The notes: generated by a model from the sequence alone, not told the origin. Counted from the stretch's first letter, positions 51,902 to 62,956 are shown. The stretch is 64,000 bases of DNA from Cepaea nemoralis (GCA_014155875.1 JACEFZ010014499.1:28820-92819); one strand, 5' to 3'. Numbers and translations: made by a program.

Positions 51902-52630
51902 GTAATACCACATACCCTTTGTTCGAAATACAGCAGCGGGCGATTTGGCAGCAGACCGCCTTACGTTGTTTTATTTTTACGAATTGGTATGGGTGCTGGT
52001 CGTTCAGTAAGCAATGGCAAACTACTAAACGTAAACTTGCGAAGATATCACAGACAGCCAAGAAATGCTGGGGTTGGCTGCGACGTCCTACAAAAGGTAT
52101 GAAACTAAATATTGTTTCTTAAATTTGGCCTGTAAAACAGGCCGGAAAAAATTTTTTAACACTTCAACTTCAACATCTATCTATTAGGTACTCCGAAAAA
52201 AACATACATGTTATATCAATGAAAAGTAAACAAATGGGTTAGAAAATCTTGAGGTATCTAAAATAAGTCCATTAATTTTACAAAATCTTTGAAAATATCT
52301 GCAATTTTTATCTCTGTTTTATAGGAAGCATAACTGTAATTATCACATATAAATATTTTATAGAAGATTAAGACAAATCCTGCAATAATTTTAATTGCAT
52401 AATACAGTTATGCTACTATTAGTAATGTCCCTTGACTTTACTTACGCTCTTATGTCCATTAGCAATATTATTAATTACATGTCTTTCTTTCTAATGTGGT
52501 TGTATTTCGTATACCATTGTGTTGTTACAAGGTGCGTTCAGTGTTTTCTTTTACATTTACAAATATAACAAGATCCCCAGACGTCAAATGCAGCAACACT
52601 CTCTAATTGTTTGTGTAATGACTGCATACT
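51902..52630 (+). repeat. Composite repeat R, copy 5, middle part
   Basis: Resumes with the duplicated GTAATACCACATAC, then the rest of S2 (GCAATGGCAAACTACTAAACG), GGCCTGTAAAACAGGCC and the R body to AATGACTGCATACT (52617-52630), the left target duplication of LINE C1. Confidence 0.85.
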
Positions 52631-52914
52631 CCCCCGATGGTGTTTCCACCTTGTCGTGGTGGGGGAGCTTGAGTTTCTCAATGACCCTGAGAGCTATGCC
52701 GGCGGTAGCGTAGCTACCAGCAGGGCCTCCCAAGCCGGACAAGTCAAAGGGTAGAGAACAGACAAAGAGAAACACCCTGGTCCTCCAGGTTGGGGGTTGA
52801 AGCGTGGGGTTAACATCCCCACCTTTGTAAAAATATTTTGTTACGAAACATATATATAAGCCTCGAATTCGGACTGACTTATTTGGACAACGACCTCGGA
52901 ACGTTAAAGGACTC
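52631..52914 (+). other. LINE C1 5' untranslated region, strongly self-complementary
   Basis: Contains CCCCC (first bases) matched by GGGGG at 52666-52670, a hairpin TTGAG/CTCAA near 52670-52683 and GGTAGC-GTA-GCTACC near 52702-52717. I recall very similar leaders in RTE-type LINEs of other animals. The structure and the exact 5' start at the target duplication suggest a functional RNA fold. Confidence 0.6.
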
Positions 52915-53688
52915 TTGAGATTTGGAACATGGAATGTACGGACACTATATCGAGCTGGAGCGGCTGAAGAACTAACCCGGGAACTGGTTGAGTATCAAAT
53001 GGAGATAACAGCAATTCAAGAAATAAGGTGGCCAGGAGAGAGGTACTTTAGAGCAAAATGGATGATTGTAATATATGGAGGAAACACCCAAAATAAACAT
53101 GAATTAGGAACAGGTTTTGTCATCAAAAAAGAGTTATGGGGGAACGTTCTAAACTTTAAAGCTGTTAATGACAGAATTAGTAAATTACGAATAAAAGGTA
53201 AATGGAAAAATATAACGATGATTAATGTGCATGCACCTACTGAAGAGAAAGAAGATGACGTTAAAGAAGACTTTTATAATGATCTGGAAGATGTCATAGA
53301 AGAAACCTCCAAACAGGACATACTGATTGTGCTGGGAGACTTCAATGCAAAAATAGGTAGAGAGCAAACTCATACAAAAGTGGCCGGTATGGAAAGCCTA
53401 CATACAACTTCAAATGATAATGGATGGAGAGTCATCAACCTGGCGGAAGCCAAAGGTCTGCAGATTAGCAGTACCAGACTACAAAGAAAGGATATACACA
53501 AACAACTTAGGAAATCATGTGACAAGAGAACCTATAATCAAATAGATCACATTTTAATTAACAACAGAAATTCATCAAACATACAACAAGTTAGAAGTTA
53601 TAGAGGAGTTGAGTGCTACAGCGACCACTTCGTCGTTGGAGCAAAATTTAAAATAAAACTTAAGAGAGATTTCTATACTAAATTATAA
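52915..53688 (+). CDS. LINE C1 endonuclease
   Basis: 257 codons in one frame, an essentially complete EEP endonuclease. It shows RFGTWNVRTLYRAG (start), ITAIQEIRWPGE with catalytic Glu, MINVHAPTEEK, LIVLGDFNAKIG, YNQIDHILI and CYSDHFVVGAKFKIKL with the terminal catalytic Asp-His. This nicks DNA to prime reverse transcription. It starts at an ATG or CTT near 52909; frame loss after KLKRDF ends it. It is the best preserved endonuclease in the window. Confidence 0.9.
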   Translation: MRFGTWNVRTLYRAGAAEELTRELVEYQMEITAIQEIRWPGERYFRAKWMIVIYGGNTQNKHELGTGFVIKKELWGNVLNFKAVNDRISKLRIKGKWKNITMINVHAPTEEKEDDVKEDFYNDLEDVIEETSKQDILIVLGDFNAKIGREQTHTKVAGMESLHTTSNDNGWRVINLAEAKGLQISSTRLQRKDIHKQLRKSCDKRTYNQIDHILINNRNSSNIQQVRSYRGVECYSDHFVVGAKFKIKLKRDFYTKL

Positions 53689-53770
53689 AGATTACACCCA
53701 ACATATAACAGAGAAAAACTACAAGAAATTACAGTCAAAGAGAAATTTACAGATGAAATAATATGTAAAC

Positions 53771-54855
53771 TTGAAACTCTGCAAAACCCTTTGGAGGAAA
53801 GCGTTGACCAAACTTCGGTTGAACATCAAGAATACAATTCAATCTACCGCAGAAGAATGTCTAGGTGTGTTAACCACGCATAGAAAGAACAGATGGTTCA
53901 ATCAAAAATGTGAAGAAGCAGTCATTAGGAAAAAGAATGCCAGACATTTATGGTTAAATGACATCAACAACATCCAAAAGGAAGAGCAATATAGAAATGA
54001 ATGTAAAGAGGCTACAAAAATAGTTCGACAGCAGAAGCGAGAATATATGAGTAATATAATCAAAGATATGGAAACTAATCACCAGAAAAACGAATCCAAA
54101 AAGTTTTTTAAAGAACTGAAATCAATGAAACGAGGGCACCAACACAATGATTTTTTTAAAGAAAAAAAGGGGAATATGATAAATACCAATGAGGAAATGT
54201 GCAACACATGGAAAGAATATTTTGTTGAATTATTAAATTGTGAATCTCCAAGTAACACATTCCCACAGGAAGAGGTTCTAACGTGTGAACCACCAATTGA
54301 AGAACCTGCATTTGAAGAAATCCTATATGTCGACTTAAAAACAATAAGGCAACAGGGGCTGATGGAATTGCTGCTGAAATTATAAAGGCAGGTGGCCATG
54401 CATTACATCTAAAGCTATACGAACTAATAATAAAAATCTGGAGGACAGAAGAATTACCCCATGACTGGAAAGAGTCATTATTGATACCTATCTTTAAGAA
54501 AGGAGACAAGTTCCAATGTGAAAATTATAGAGGAATATCACTACTGTCCACTAGCTATAAGATATTATCCGCAGTATTACTAAATAGACTAAGACTATAT
54601 TCAGAAGACATATTAGGTGACTACCAGGCGGGTTTCAGAAAAAACAGATCAATAATAGATCAGATATTTATCTTACGACAAATAGCCGAGAAAAATTGGG
54701 AATATAAAAGAGATCTCCATAACATTTTTGTAGATTTTAAAAATAATCTTATGATAGTGTCCATAGGAATAGTCTATGGAATGCTATGCAGGAATTTGGC
54801 ATACCAAGGACGGTAATCAACATGACCAGACTGTGCATGGAAGATACTTATAATT
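53771..54855 (+). pseudogene. LINE C1 linker and RT N-terminal half
   Basis: 53771-54385 encodes the Lys/Glu-rich linker (NRWFNQKCEEAVIRKKNARHLW, TNEEMCNTWKEYFVELLN). After a frameshift, 54481-54816 encodes RT blocks IPIFKKGDKFQCENYRGISLLSTSYKILSAVLLNRL, YQAGFRKNRSIIDQIFILRQI and FVDFK. A deletion damages the KAYDSVHR block. The piece ends at the LINE D insertion. Confidence 0.88.
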
Positions 54856-54915
54856 CATTGGCACCTTGCCGTCTTGACAGACGATAGTTTGTGCTTTAAA
54901 AGGGCATAATAACCT

Positions 54916-55966
54916 TTACCTATGGCGGTAGCGAATGTGACTGATAAGGCCAATTCGCGCTGTAAATGTCCGTTCACAGTGGGTGCATATGAACACGTGG
55001 TCATTTTCACCATCATGCACCATCTTACGTCTCACACGCTCGGTGTGTGACTTATCTGCAATAATTTTCTCCTTTGTCTTTATTCCATTTCTGATGTTTG
55101 CCCTCCTTGCAACACGTTCAGCGGCGACTTGCTCCCAATGTGCATTATCAATGCCTGTATCAGTCATGTCCCGCTTACACACATCTTTGTATCGTAGTAG
55201 AGGCCGACCCTGAGATCTCTTACCCATCTGTAATTCACCAAAAAAGATGTCCTTTGGTATTCTAGCATCATCCATCCTCCTAAGATGTCCTATCCATCTA
55301 AGTCTACGAAGACTGAGCATGGAATAAACCGTCACACAACCTGATCTTTCCAATACTTCAGTATTTGTGATTTTGTCTTGCCACTTAATACCAAGAATTC
55401 TTCGCAGACACCGCATATGAAAGCTGTTTAAACGTTTCTCTTGGTGTGAGTAAGTTGTCCAGGTTTCACTGCCATAAAGAAGAGTACTAAGGACACAGGC
55501 TTGATAGACAAGGACTTTTGTTTTGGCAGTAAGCTTCCTGTTCTCCCAGACTCTTTTTCTTAACCTGTTCATTGTTGTTGCTGCCTTACCAATCCGGATG
55601 TTGATTTCCTGATCTAGGGATAATTTGCTATTTACCACTGATCCTAGATATGTAAAATGGTCTACCATCTCTAGTTCGGCGTCGTCAATAAAGATTGATG
55701 GTACCCCATGTGCATCCTTGTGACATAATCTGTGTCTTCTTTTTGCTAATTGTTAAACCAAATTCAGAACAAGCATTGGAGAATGCAGATAGTAGACATT
55801 GCAATTCTTCCTCAGAGTGGGTCGTAACTGCAGCATCATCTGCAAAAAGCAACTCTCTGATCAGTACCCTCCTAATTTTTGTCTTGGCCTTCATCTGAGC
55901 ATTGTAGAGGCCGCCATCCTGAGCGTGAGTGAATGTATATACCACCATCCTGATCACGAAAGGCAT
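54916..55966 (-). pseudogene. LINE D RT C-terminal part with C2H2 zinc finger
   Basis: 55966-55685 has RELLFADDAAVTTHSEEELQ with the catalytic FADD box. 55668-54916 (250 codons, intact) has FTYLGSVVNSKLSLDQEI, VLSTLLYGSETWT, HMRCLRRILGIKWQDKITN, LRWIGHLRRMDDARIPKD, KRSQGRPLLRYKDVCKRD, and at the very end a zinc finger CTHCERTFTARIGLISHIRYRH (CX2CX12HX4H). A C-terminal finger of this kind is common in several animal LINE groups and may aid target binding. Confidence 0.9.
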
Positions 55967-56008
55967 ATTTCAGTAGAAGTGAAAAGTATATTCCAAAGAG
56001 GGTGGGAG

Positions 56009-57088
56009 CTAGTACACAACCTTGCTTAACTCCACTTTGATTTCAAACTCTTCAGAAGTTGCACCATCAAACTTGATTATACCCTTCATGCCTGTGTGGA
56101 ACGATTCTACAATGGACAGAAGAGTTGGTGGGCAGCCAATCTTCTTTAGTGCCTTGAACAGATCCTCACGACTGACCAAATCAAATGCCTTTGTGAGGTC
56201 GATGAAGGCAATAAACAGTGGTTGATTCTGTTCACGGCATTTTTCTTGCATTTGTCGCAATGAGAATATCATATCAATGGTAGACCGGTTCTGTCGAAAA
56301 CCACACTGTGATTCGGGGCAGACTTGATCTCCTAGTACTTGAAGTCTGCGCAGAACAATTCAGGCAAATACTTTTCCTACAATACACAGAATAGAGATAC
56401 CCCTATAGTTGTTGCAGTCGCTCCGATAGCCCTTGTTCTTGTACAGTGTTATGATGCTTGAATCTTTGAAATCCTGTGGGACTTGTCCTTCTCGCCAGCA
56501 TAGCTCTATTAGCTGGTGGATCTGTAGAGTGAGTGTGTCTTGCCCACTCCTGATAACCTCTATTGGAATCCCATATTTACCTGGAGCCTTGCCAGATGAA
56601 AGTTCATTTATAGCACACTTAACTTCTGTTATGGTGGGAAGTGTGTCCAGGTGGTCAAGAGTTGGTAGGGCCTCTATGGCGTTGAGGGCATCATCCGCTA
56701 GTTTGGTCTCACTTGAGTAAAGCCCCAAATAGTGCTCTACCCATCTGTCCATCTGCTGTTTCTTATCATCAGTTATGATTTCTCCAGTCAAGGTTTTCAA
56801 TGGTGCACTTCGTTTGATCAATGGACCACAGGCTTTCTTTATTCCTTCATACATGCTTCTTATGTTTTTATTATCACTTGCGATTTGAATGGACTCACAT
56901 AACTTGATCCAATAATCATTTGCACTGCCTGGCAGCCTTTTGCACATCCTCCTAGCTTGCCTTAGCTCACTCAGAGTGTTACGCGTTGGTCTTTCCTTGT
57001 TTCTTAAGAGAGCTATCTTCTTCTTATCAATCAAGGGCTGCAGAGTCTCGCTGTTTGCCGCAAACCAGTCCTGCCTCTTATGATCCAC
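56009..57088 (-). pseudogene. LINE D reverse transcriptase, N-terminal and palm part
   Basis: 57088-56360 carries the linker and early RT blocks (LPTITEVKCAINELSSGKAPG, GQVPQDFKDSSIITLYKNKGYRSDCNNYRGISIL). 56272-56009 carries FIAFIDLTKAFDLVSREDL, with the palm catalytic Asp. They are separated by a stop near 56360. Order and spacing are normal for LINE RT. Confidence 0.87.
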
Positions 57089-57371
57089 AGTGCTGTAAAC
57101 CCCTACGGCAGTTTTATAAAGAGTTTCCTTAAGTTGACCACACTTTTCATTTACTGTACAATTTTCTGTGTATCAATGAAAGCGTCATCAAGTTGCTGTT
57201 GAAACTGAAAGCACTTTTCAGGATCGCGAGTGTTAATAATATTAATCCTGGGGCTAGATTTGTGTTTAGCTGTGTAGATTCTCTTTGGTCTCAGTCTAAC
57301 CCTTGCAACAACCAAAGAATGATCCGTATCACAGTCAGCACTGTGGTAACTTCGAGTTAATGATATATGGT

Positions 57372-58140
57372 TCAGATGTTGTCTCCGTGTGATGATGAAG
57401 TCCAGCTGGTGCCAATGGCCGGATCTGGGATGTTTCCATGTGACCTTATGCTCTCTTTTGTTTTAAAAAAGGAGTTTGTAATACATAGGTCATTACTGGT
57501 GCAATGCTCCAGCAGCCTTTGCCCATTTTCATTCATGCGACCGATGTTGTATTTTCCAAGGTACACTGGCCATGAACTCGAGTCCTTGCCCACACGAGCA
57601 TTGAAATCACCGAGCATATAAATGTAGTCAGATGTTGGAACTGCCTTGATCACGGAGTCTTACTCTTCATAGAACGAATCCTTCACATCATCAGAGGAAT
57701 CGAGTGTCGGTACATATGCAGTAATAATATTCGCAAAACCACAAGAGGTTGCCAAGCGCAGGGATAATAGTCTTTCATTTCCTCCTGCTGGAATTTTAAT
57801 CATTCCCAGTAGCGAATTCTTTACTGCAAAGGCCACACCGTGTTGCCTTTTTTCTGCCTGCCCTCTACCCTTCCAAATATAGGTGTAATTGCTTTCCCTG
57901 AGTGACCCTTCCTCAGCGAGGCGAGTCTCCTGCAGGCCAGCAATATCAATGTTAAGACTATTGAGTTCGGCATCAATCACAGCCGTTTTTCTCACATCGT
58001 CAATATTGGTCAAGTCAGTGGAAAATCCCGGACACGTGGTTCTCACGTTCCAGGTTGCAAGCCGTAGCTTGAGCTTTCTATTTTTCTTTTTATTTGTACC
58101 TGGTGCATTGGATTTACAGCCTGCGATTCAGATTTTATCC
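57372..58140 (-). pseudogene. LINE D endonuclease
   Basis: Frames 58046-57660 and 57653-57372 encode LRLATWNVRTTCPG (start near 58076), DIAGLQETRLAEEGS, GRGQAEKRQHGVAFAVKN, IITAYVPTLDSSD, and after a stop YIYMLGDFNARVGKD and NDLCITNSFFKTKE. The terminal SDH box lies further downstream (near 57320-57350: YHSADCDTDHSLV-like). One nonsense change and a frame change separate the parts. Confidence 0.85.
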
Positions 58141-58840
58141 TAGCCCCAAGCACCCATTGAAGCAGGCAGGCTATGGCGGATCAGCACCCAATTGGCCGGG
58201 GGCTGCCCAGCTTTGAGGCGGGCGGTAGATGATCAGTGACACCTGTAGGTGTCTCCCACCGTCAGAGGCAACGCGTGCCCCCCCCCCCCCCCCCCATGTC
58301 TACGCCAATTGACATGGACTTATAACCAGTAACAGTTGCCTCTCGCTTTGATTCCGAGACCAGCTAAGACCAGGGATGGAGTTATTGCCTCTCCATAGCA
58401 CAAAGAAGGGGTTAAAATAAAGAGATCATGTGTTGCCCATGCAGCATGATCCCTCTCTCGGCCTGCCTAGTTTACTCCAGAGGAAAGGTAACACCCCTAC
58501 ATCTGGAACAAGACAAGCTGCAGAAGCTGCCGAATCAGCAAAGCAATGCTCTAACTGTCCACCTGTCGGAGCTTCGATCCTAGGCCAGGCGCCAACCAAG
58601 GCTTAGGGCCTGGTCTGCCCTGCCATGATATTTTGTCTTTAGGTTGCATTTCCTCGAACCAGGGAAAGGCTTTACCCTCCCAATTGCGCTCTTCCGCCCG
58701 AAGCCGTTGGCACAATGTGGGGTGTCGGGTTTGGTAAGCGCCGCCCAACATTCGGCTCTAACAGAAAGCAGGTAGTACCGTCTACTGTTATATGGTAGCT
58801 CAGTCATATCTGACTAAGACCTGACACCAACTTATAAATT

Positions 58841-59780
58841 AGTAACATATAAAGGCAGGAAATCAGACCCTTTCCAAATAACATCTGGCTTGAAATAAGG
58901 TGATGCACTATCGCCGCTACTCTTCAATCTGGCTGTAGAAAAAGTTGTAAGGAAGATAAAGGAGGAATGTGATGTTGGAGGAACATCCAGACTGCTTGGT
59001 TATGCAGATGATATAGATATTATAGGGGAAAATGAACAAAAGACATTGGAAATATTGACTCACTTAAAGGAAAAGACCGAACAGATGGGGCTGGTTATCA
59101 ACCAAGATAAGACAGAATATATGGTAATTTCAAGAGAAGGAATGGCTAAAAACTCTGGCCACATACAAGTAGATAATATGACCATTAAAAGAACGGAAAC
59201 ATACAAATACCTGGGTACAATCTTCAACTGCTCCAACATCATAAGGGAAGAAATACAAACTAGAATCAATTCTGGAAATAAGATATACTATGCACTGCAA
59301 CATATACTAAAATCAAATGCGCTATCTTGTAACACCAAAATCACAATATACAAAACACTGATCAGACTAATTGTGCTGTATGGCTCTGAAACTGGAAGTA
59401 CAACGAAAGGAGAATAAGCCTTGTTACAAACCTTTGAGAACAAAGTTTTAAGACGCATCTTTTGACCCATTAGGGATACACAAATTGGAGAGTGGAAAAA
59501 AAGAAGTAACAAAGACATTTATAATCTGTTTAAGTAAGTCCCCGCTAATCACTGGTATCATGAAGGATAATAGACTACAATGGCTGGGGCATATAGAAAG
59601 AATGGAAGACAATAGGGAAACAAAACTCGCTTACACTCAGGAAATAAATGACCGTAGACCAAGGAGACGGTGGAGAAATAATATATATACAGACCTACAA
59701 GCACTTGGAATCAATGACTGGCAAGAGAAGGTCAACCAGAGAGACGAATGGGACGGATTTTATCTGCAGCAAAGAACCTC
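58841..59780 (+). pseudogene. LINE C1 RT second half and C-terminus
   Basis: Resumes with the sequence after the LINE D site: ITSGLK, then DALSPLLFNLAVEKVVRKIKEE, LGYADDIDIIGENEQK with catalytic YADD (58995-59040), EKTEQMGLVINQDKTEYMV, KYLGTIFNCSNIIREEIQTRI and VLYGSETG. After frame changes ENKVLRRIF, LQWLGHIERMEDNRETKLAY and RRPRRRWRNNIYTDLQ follow. It is cut at AAGAACCTC (59772-59780) by LINE E. Confidence 0.9.
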
Positions 59781-61619
59781 GCAAAGAATCTTCAAATATG
59801 AAGAAATTCACAGAAAAGTAAGAACCTTATGTAAGGAGGCAAAAGAAACATGGCTTGAGAAAAATTACAGAGAAATTGAAAAACAACACAACAGTAAAAA
59901 TGCGAAACTAATGCACAAAAGAATTCAGGAGCTTACTAATTAAGAACACGTACTTCAGCAGGCTGCCTAAAGACAAAAGATGGAAGAGTCATAATAGATA
60001 AAGATCAGATTTTACATGTATGGTCAGATTTCGTGAAAAACCTTTATGACGATAACAGAGACGAACAGTATGATGTTCAAAATAATAATGAAGGACCAGC
60101 AATTTTGAAGATGTAGGTTCAGAATGATCTTAATCATATCATACTAAATCTGGCAAGACCCTCGGTCCAGACAGCGTCACAACAGAAATGATTAATGCTT
60201 TAGAAGAATATGGAATAGATAAAGTTACCAGTCTGCTTAATACAATATATGATACTGGAAATATACCTCATGAGTTATGTAATTCTGTATTTATTCCAAT
60301 CCCAAAGAAATCAGGAGCCTTGGAATGTGATCAACATCGAACAATTAGTATAACGAGTCACATCACAAAGATGTTGCTAAGAATTATCATGCAAAGAGTT
60401 AGGAGGAAAATTCAACCTGAAATAGGAGAAGAACAATGTGGGTTTGTAGAAGGCAAGGGTACATTAAATGCTGTGTATATACTGAGAACCGTAATCGAAC
60501 GTTCTATAGAAGTAAACAAAGATCTACACCTTTGCTTTATTGACTACACAAAGGCTTTCGATAAAGTGAGACATGTCAACATGATAAGGATGCTTGAAGA
60601 TCTACAAATTGATGGGAAAGACCTTAGACTTGTAAAAAACATATATTGGAAACACAAGCTGCCATAAGAGTTAATAATGAACTAAGCCAATATCAGCCTA
60701 TTAAGAGAGGTGTGAGACAAGTATGTGTAATGTCTCCAGATCTGTTTTCCCTGTACAGTGAAAATATTTTCAGAAATATTGAAGATATGGAAGGAATCAA
60801 CATAGGAGGACGATGCATCAATAACATTAGATATGCAGATGATACAGTCTTGATTGCAGACAATGAACAGAACCTGCAAAATTTAGTAGATGCGGTTGTT
60901 ACACATAGTGAACAACAAGAGGTAGAATTAAATTGTAAAAAGACACAGATTATGGTCGTCACTAGGAAGAACGAAATACCACAATGTAATATACAAGTAA
61001 ATGGGAATATTCTTCAACAAGTGAATAGGTACAATTATCTCGGAACAGTAATAACATCTGATGGGAGATGCCTTGAAGAGATTAGAACAAGAATCGCCAT
61101 GGCAAAAGTAACCTTTAGCAAGATGAAAAACACACTGACCAATAAAAAGATGTCAATTGAAACAAGAAAAAAAAGTGTTGAGATGCTACATAGAACCTGT
61201 ACTCTCATATGGACTGTGAAGCTTGGACAATGAGCAGTCAAGCTGAAAAACATTTGATGGCTGTAGAAATGTGGTTTCTGAGGAAAATGCAAAGAATACC
61301 ATGGACAGCCAGAAAGACCAATGAACAAGTCCTTCAAGAAACAAATGAAGATCGTAAACTGATTAGAGACATTAGACGTAGACAGTCACAGTTTTTTGGG
61401 CATGTTATGAGAAGAAATGATTTGGAGAACTTGGTGACAACTGGTAAGATCGAGGGGAACAGACCAAGGGGAAGACCTAGAAACAAGTATCTGGATGGCT
61501 TGGCCTTGTGGCATGGTCGAGAAAGAAACACGGAACTGATCCACGACTCTGGTGATCGAGTGAAATGGCAGAACATGACCGCCCACGCTTACCGGGATGG
61601 CACATGATGGATGGATGGT
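59781..61619 (+). mobile_element. LINE E, 5'-truncated insertion in LINE C1
   Basis: 1839 bp flanked by exact 9-bp duplications AAGAACCTC (59772-59780 and 61620-61628). It contains the linker and most of RT to the 3' end, CCGGGATGGCACATGATGGATGGATGG. Only a few frame breaks are present, so it is among the younger LINEs here. Fragments of the same family are at 27825-28078 and 31086-31199. Confidence 0.93.
60188..61607 (+). pseudogene. LINE E reverse transcriptase
   Basis: 60188-60667: IPHELCNSVFIPIPKKSGALECDQHRTISITSHITKMLLRII, EEQCGFVEGKGTLNAVYILRTVIER, LCFIDYTKAFDKVRH with palm Asp. 60646-61233 (next frame): PIKRGVRQVCVMSPDLFSLYSE, IRYADDTVLIADNEQ with YADD (near 60830-60850), KKTQIMVV, YNYLGTVITSDGRC. 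61209-61607: CEAWTMSSQAEKHLMAVEMWFLRKMQRIPWTARKTNEQVL, QFFGHVMRRNDLENLVTTGKIEGNRPRGRPRNKYLDGLA, HDSGDRVKWQNMTAHA. Two frame changes separate nearly intact thirds. Confidence 0.9.
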
Positions 61620-61777
61620 AAGAACCTCAATGGCTCGGAACGTTGAAGAAGAAGAAGAAGAAGAAGACGAAGAAGAAGAAGAAGAAGAAGAAGAAGAAGA
61701 AGAAGAAGAAGAAGAAGAAGAAGAAGAAGAAGAAGAAGAAGAAGAAGAAGAAGAAGAAGAAGAAGAAGAAGAAGAGG
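61620..61777 (+). repeat. LINE C1 3' end and expanded (GAA)n tail
   Basis: After the second AAGAACCTC the LINE C 3' end AATGGCTCGGAACGTTGAAG leads into about 43 GAA units with one GAC. The tail is much longer than in C2 or the 38968 fragment, so it probably expanded after insertion. Confidence 0.93.
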
Positions 61778-62099
61778 AATGGCTGCATACTATTTATTCC
61801 ATTTCATACATTAATTCCTCGCAGACATTATATGTGGTTTGCATTCAAACGTTGCACGTAAATAGGAATTGTTTGTATGTGTCCTTTTCAAATAGTAAGT
61901 GTTTATTGTCAGAAACTACAAAGAATCGTTTCTAGTAATATTGTGTGAGTTATTTCTCTTGGAGCAATAGGACAATTCATCTGTATTAGATTGTTCACCT
62001 TTAGTTGACAAAATTTTCGACCTCTCGAATCCATGAACACAAATATGTCGTTTGTGTGTTCCCCTATACGCAAGAAAGCGTATATTGTTCAATTGTAAG
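61778..62099 (+). repeat. Composite repeat R, copy 5, last part
   Basis: Resumes with AATGGCTGCATACTATTTATTCC and runs through GTGGTTTGCATTCAAACGTTGC, AGTAATATTGTGTGAGTTATTTCTC and ATACGCAAGAAAGCGTATATTG, collinear with 17405-17735. Confidence 0.85.
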
Positions 62100-62312
62100 T
62101 ACGCTTTCAACACAGAAGCCAGACTATCGTAGTGGCTAGATGCTCGCCTATCGGCTCGGTGATCATGAGTTCGAATCTGCAGCTGGGCGGAATTTTACAA
62201 TGCATTTGGCCTCCCTTGTCGTCCCTGGCTGATGAAGGCTAGTCGTCGCAACGTCCTTATTTTTCTGTAAAGTTGCACTACTTCGTGTTATGTTATAATA
62301 TTAACATTTCTA
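62100..62312 (+). mobile_element. SINE1 (tRNA-derived), copy 3
   Basis: A-box-like TATCGTAGTGG and B-box-like GAGTTCGAATC, then GGCCTCCCTTGTCGTCCCTGGCTGATGAAGGCTAGTCGTCGCAACG. Collinear with 17745-17950; follows R as it does there. Confidence 0.8.
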
Positions 62313-62316
62313 CAGC

Positions 62317-62720
62317 TTTACGGCAGACAAGCTAGTAAACATATAATGGCAGTAGAAATGAGATGTCTGAAGAGAATGCAAAGAATGCCGTGGATGGACA
62401 TAAAAACGAATGAGAAAGTTTCTTCAAGAAACAAATGAAACACCTTAAAATGAATAGAAAAATTACACGCAAACAGTCCAGTTTTGATTAAAAATCATGG
62501 TACGGTGAGAAATAAACTTGAAAACTTAGTGACCACTAGGAAACTTAACAGGAAAATGGATGTGGAAACGAAGAGATTTATGCCAGGATGGCTTAGCATA
62601 ATCCAGACAAAGACAGAGACTCGGCCATAGACTGGCGACGGTGTGAGATGGTGAACCAAGACTGCCTAAGGGTATTATCATTGCACATGAAGGTGATACA
62701 TTTGTTAATAGCAGAATAAA
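62317..62720 (+). pseudogene. LINE 3' fragment inside composite W, copy 2
   Basis: Plus-strand counterpart of 6725-7010 and 27388-27625 (GACAAGCTAG, ATGGCAGTAGAAATGAGAT, AAGAGAATGCAAAGAATGCC). It continues to a LINE-like 3' end (GACAAAGACAGAGACTCGGCCATAGACTGG). Confidence 0.7.
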
Positions 62721-62825
62721 CACGATTATTGTAGTGCGACATTATCGAGCACACATTTGGCTAAATCTAAACACATATAGAAGTAGTAAATGTTCTGAAA
62801 ATCTCAACAAAGCTCTCAATTTATT

Positions 62826-62956
62826 TGCAAGGGATAACGAGAACGCAGTCACCCTTACTAGAAAATTACGCACTCGAGATACCCACATTTGGGATGATCG
62901 CAGGCGTCAACCCAAACTAAGTGCAATAGAAGGGCCTCAACCTGGGAGCATCATCC
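62826..62956 (-). ncRNA. U1 snRNA-derived sequence, copy 2 (probable pseudogene)
   Basis: On the minus strand: CTCCCAGGTTGAGGC, TATTGCACTTAG (stem-loop II), GTTGACGCCTGCGATCATCCC, AAATGTGGG, the Sm-like GTAATTTTCT, and GACTGCGTTCTCGTTATCCC (stem-loop IV). It shares flanks with copy 1 (6104-6244), including a downstream AAATAAATTGAGA tract. The 5' quarter of U1 is missing in both copies. Confidence 0.78.

Larger units (their letters stand above)
54856..58829 (-). mobile_element. LINE D, near full-length insertion in LINE C1
   Basis: 3974 bp on the minus strand, flanked by ACTTATAATT (54846-54855) and ACTTATAAATT (58830-58840). It has a 5' UTR of about 700 bp with a poly(C) run (plus strand 58278-58295), an EEP endonuclease, RT and a C-terminal C2H2 zinc finger. 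The 3' end is ...GACGGCAAGGTGCCAATG. Only a few frame breaks interrupt the protein, so it is younger than LINE C1. It is of the CR1/L2 or RTE-X-like type by protein style. Confidence 0.9.
52631..61777 (+). mobile_element. LINE C, copy C1: apparently full length, split by LINE D and LINE E
   Basis: Starts with a GC-rich leader, continues with endonuclease and RT, and ends in CTCAATGGCTCGGAACGTTGAAG plus (GAA)n. It is flanked by AATGACTGCATACT (52617-52630) and AATGGCTGCATACT (61778-61791). LINE D lies at 54856-58829 and LINE E at 59781-61619, each with its own target duplication. With both removed, C1 is about 3.3 kb and covers 5' UTR to 3' tail. Frameshifts at several points make it inactive. 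Confidence 0.92.

Noticed and set aside
61597..61935. Poly-Glu and poly-Lys open frames
   Set aside because: Translation of the (GAA)n tail of LINE C1.
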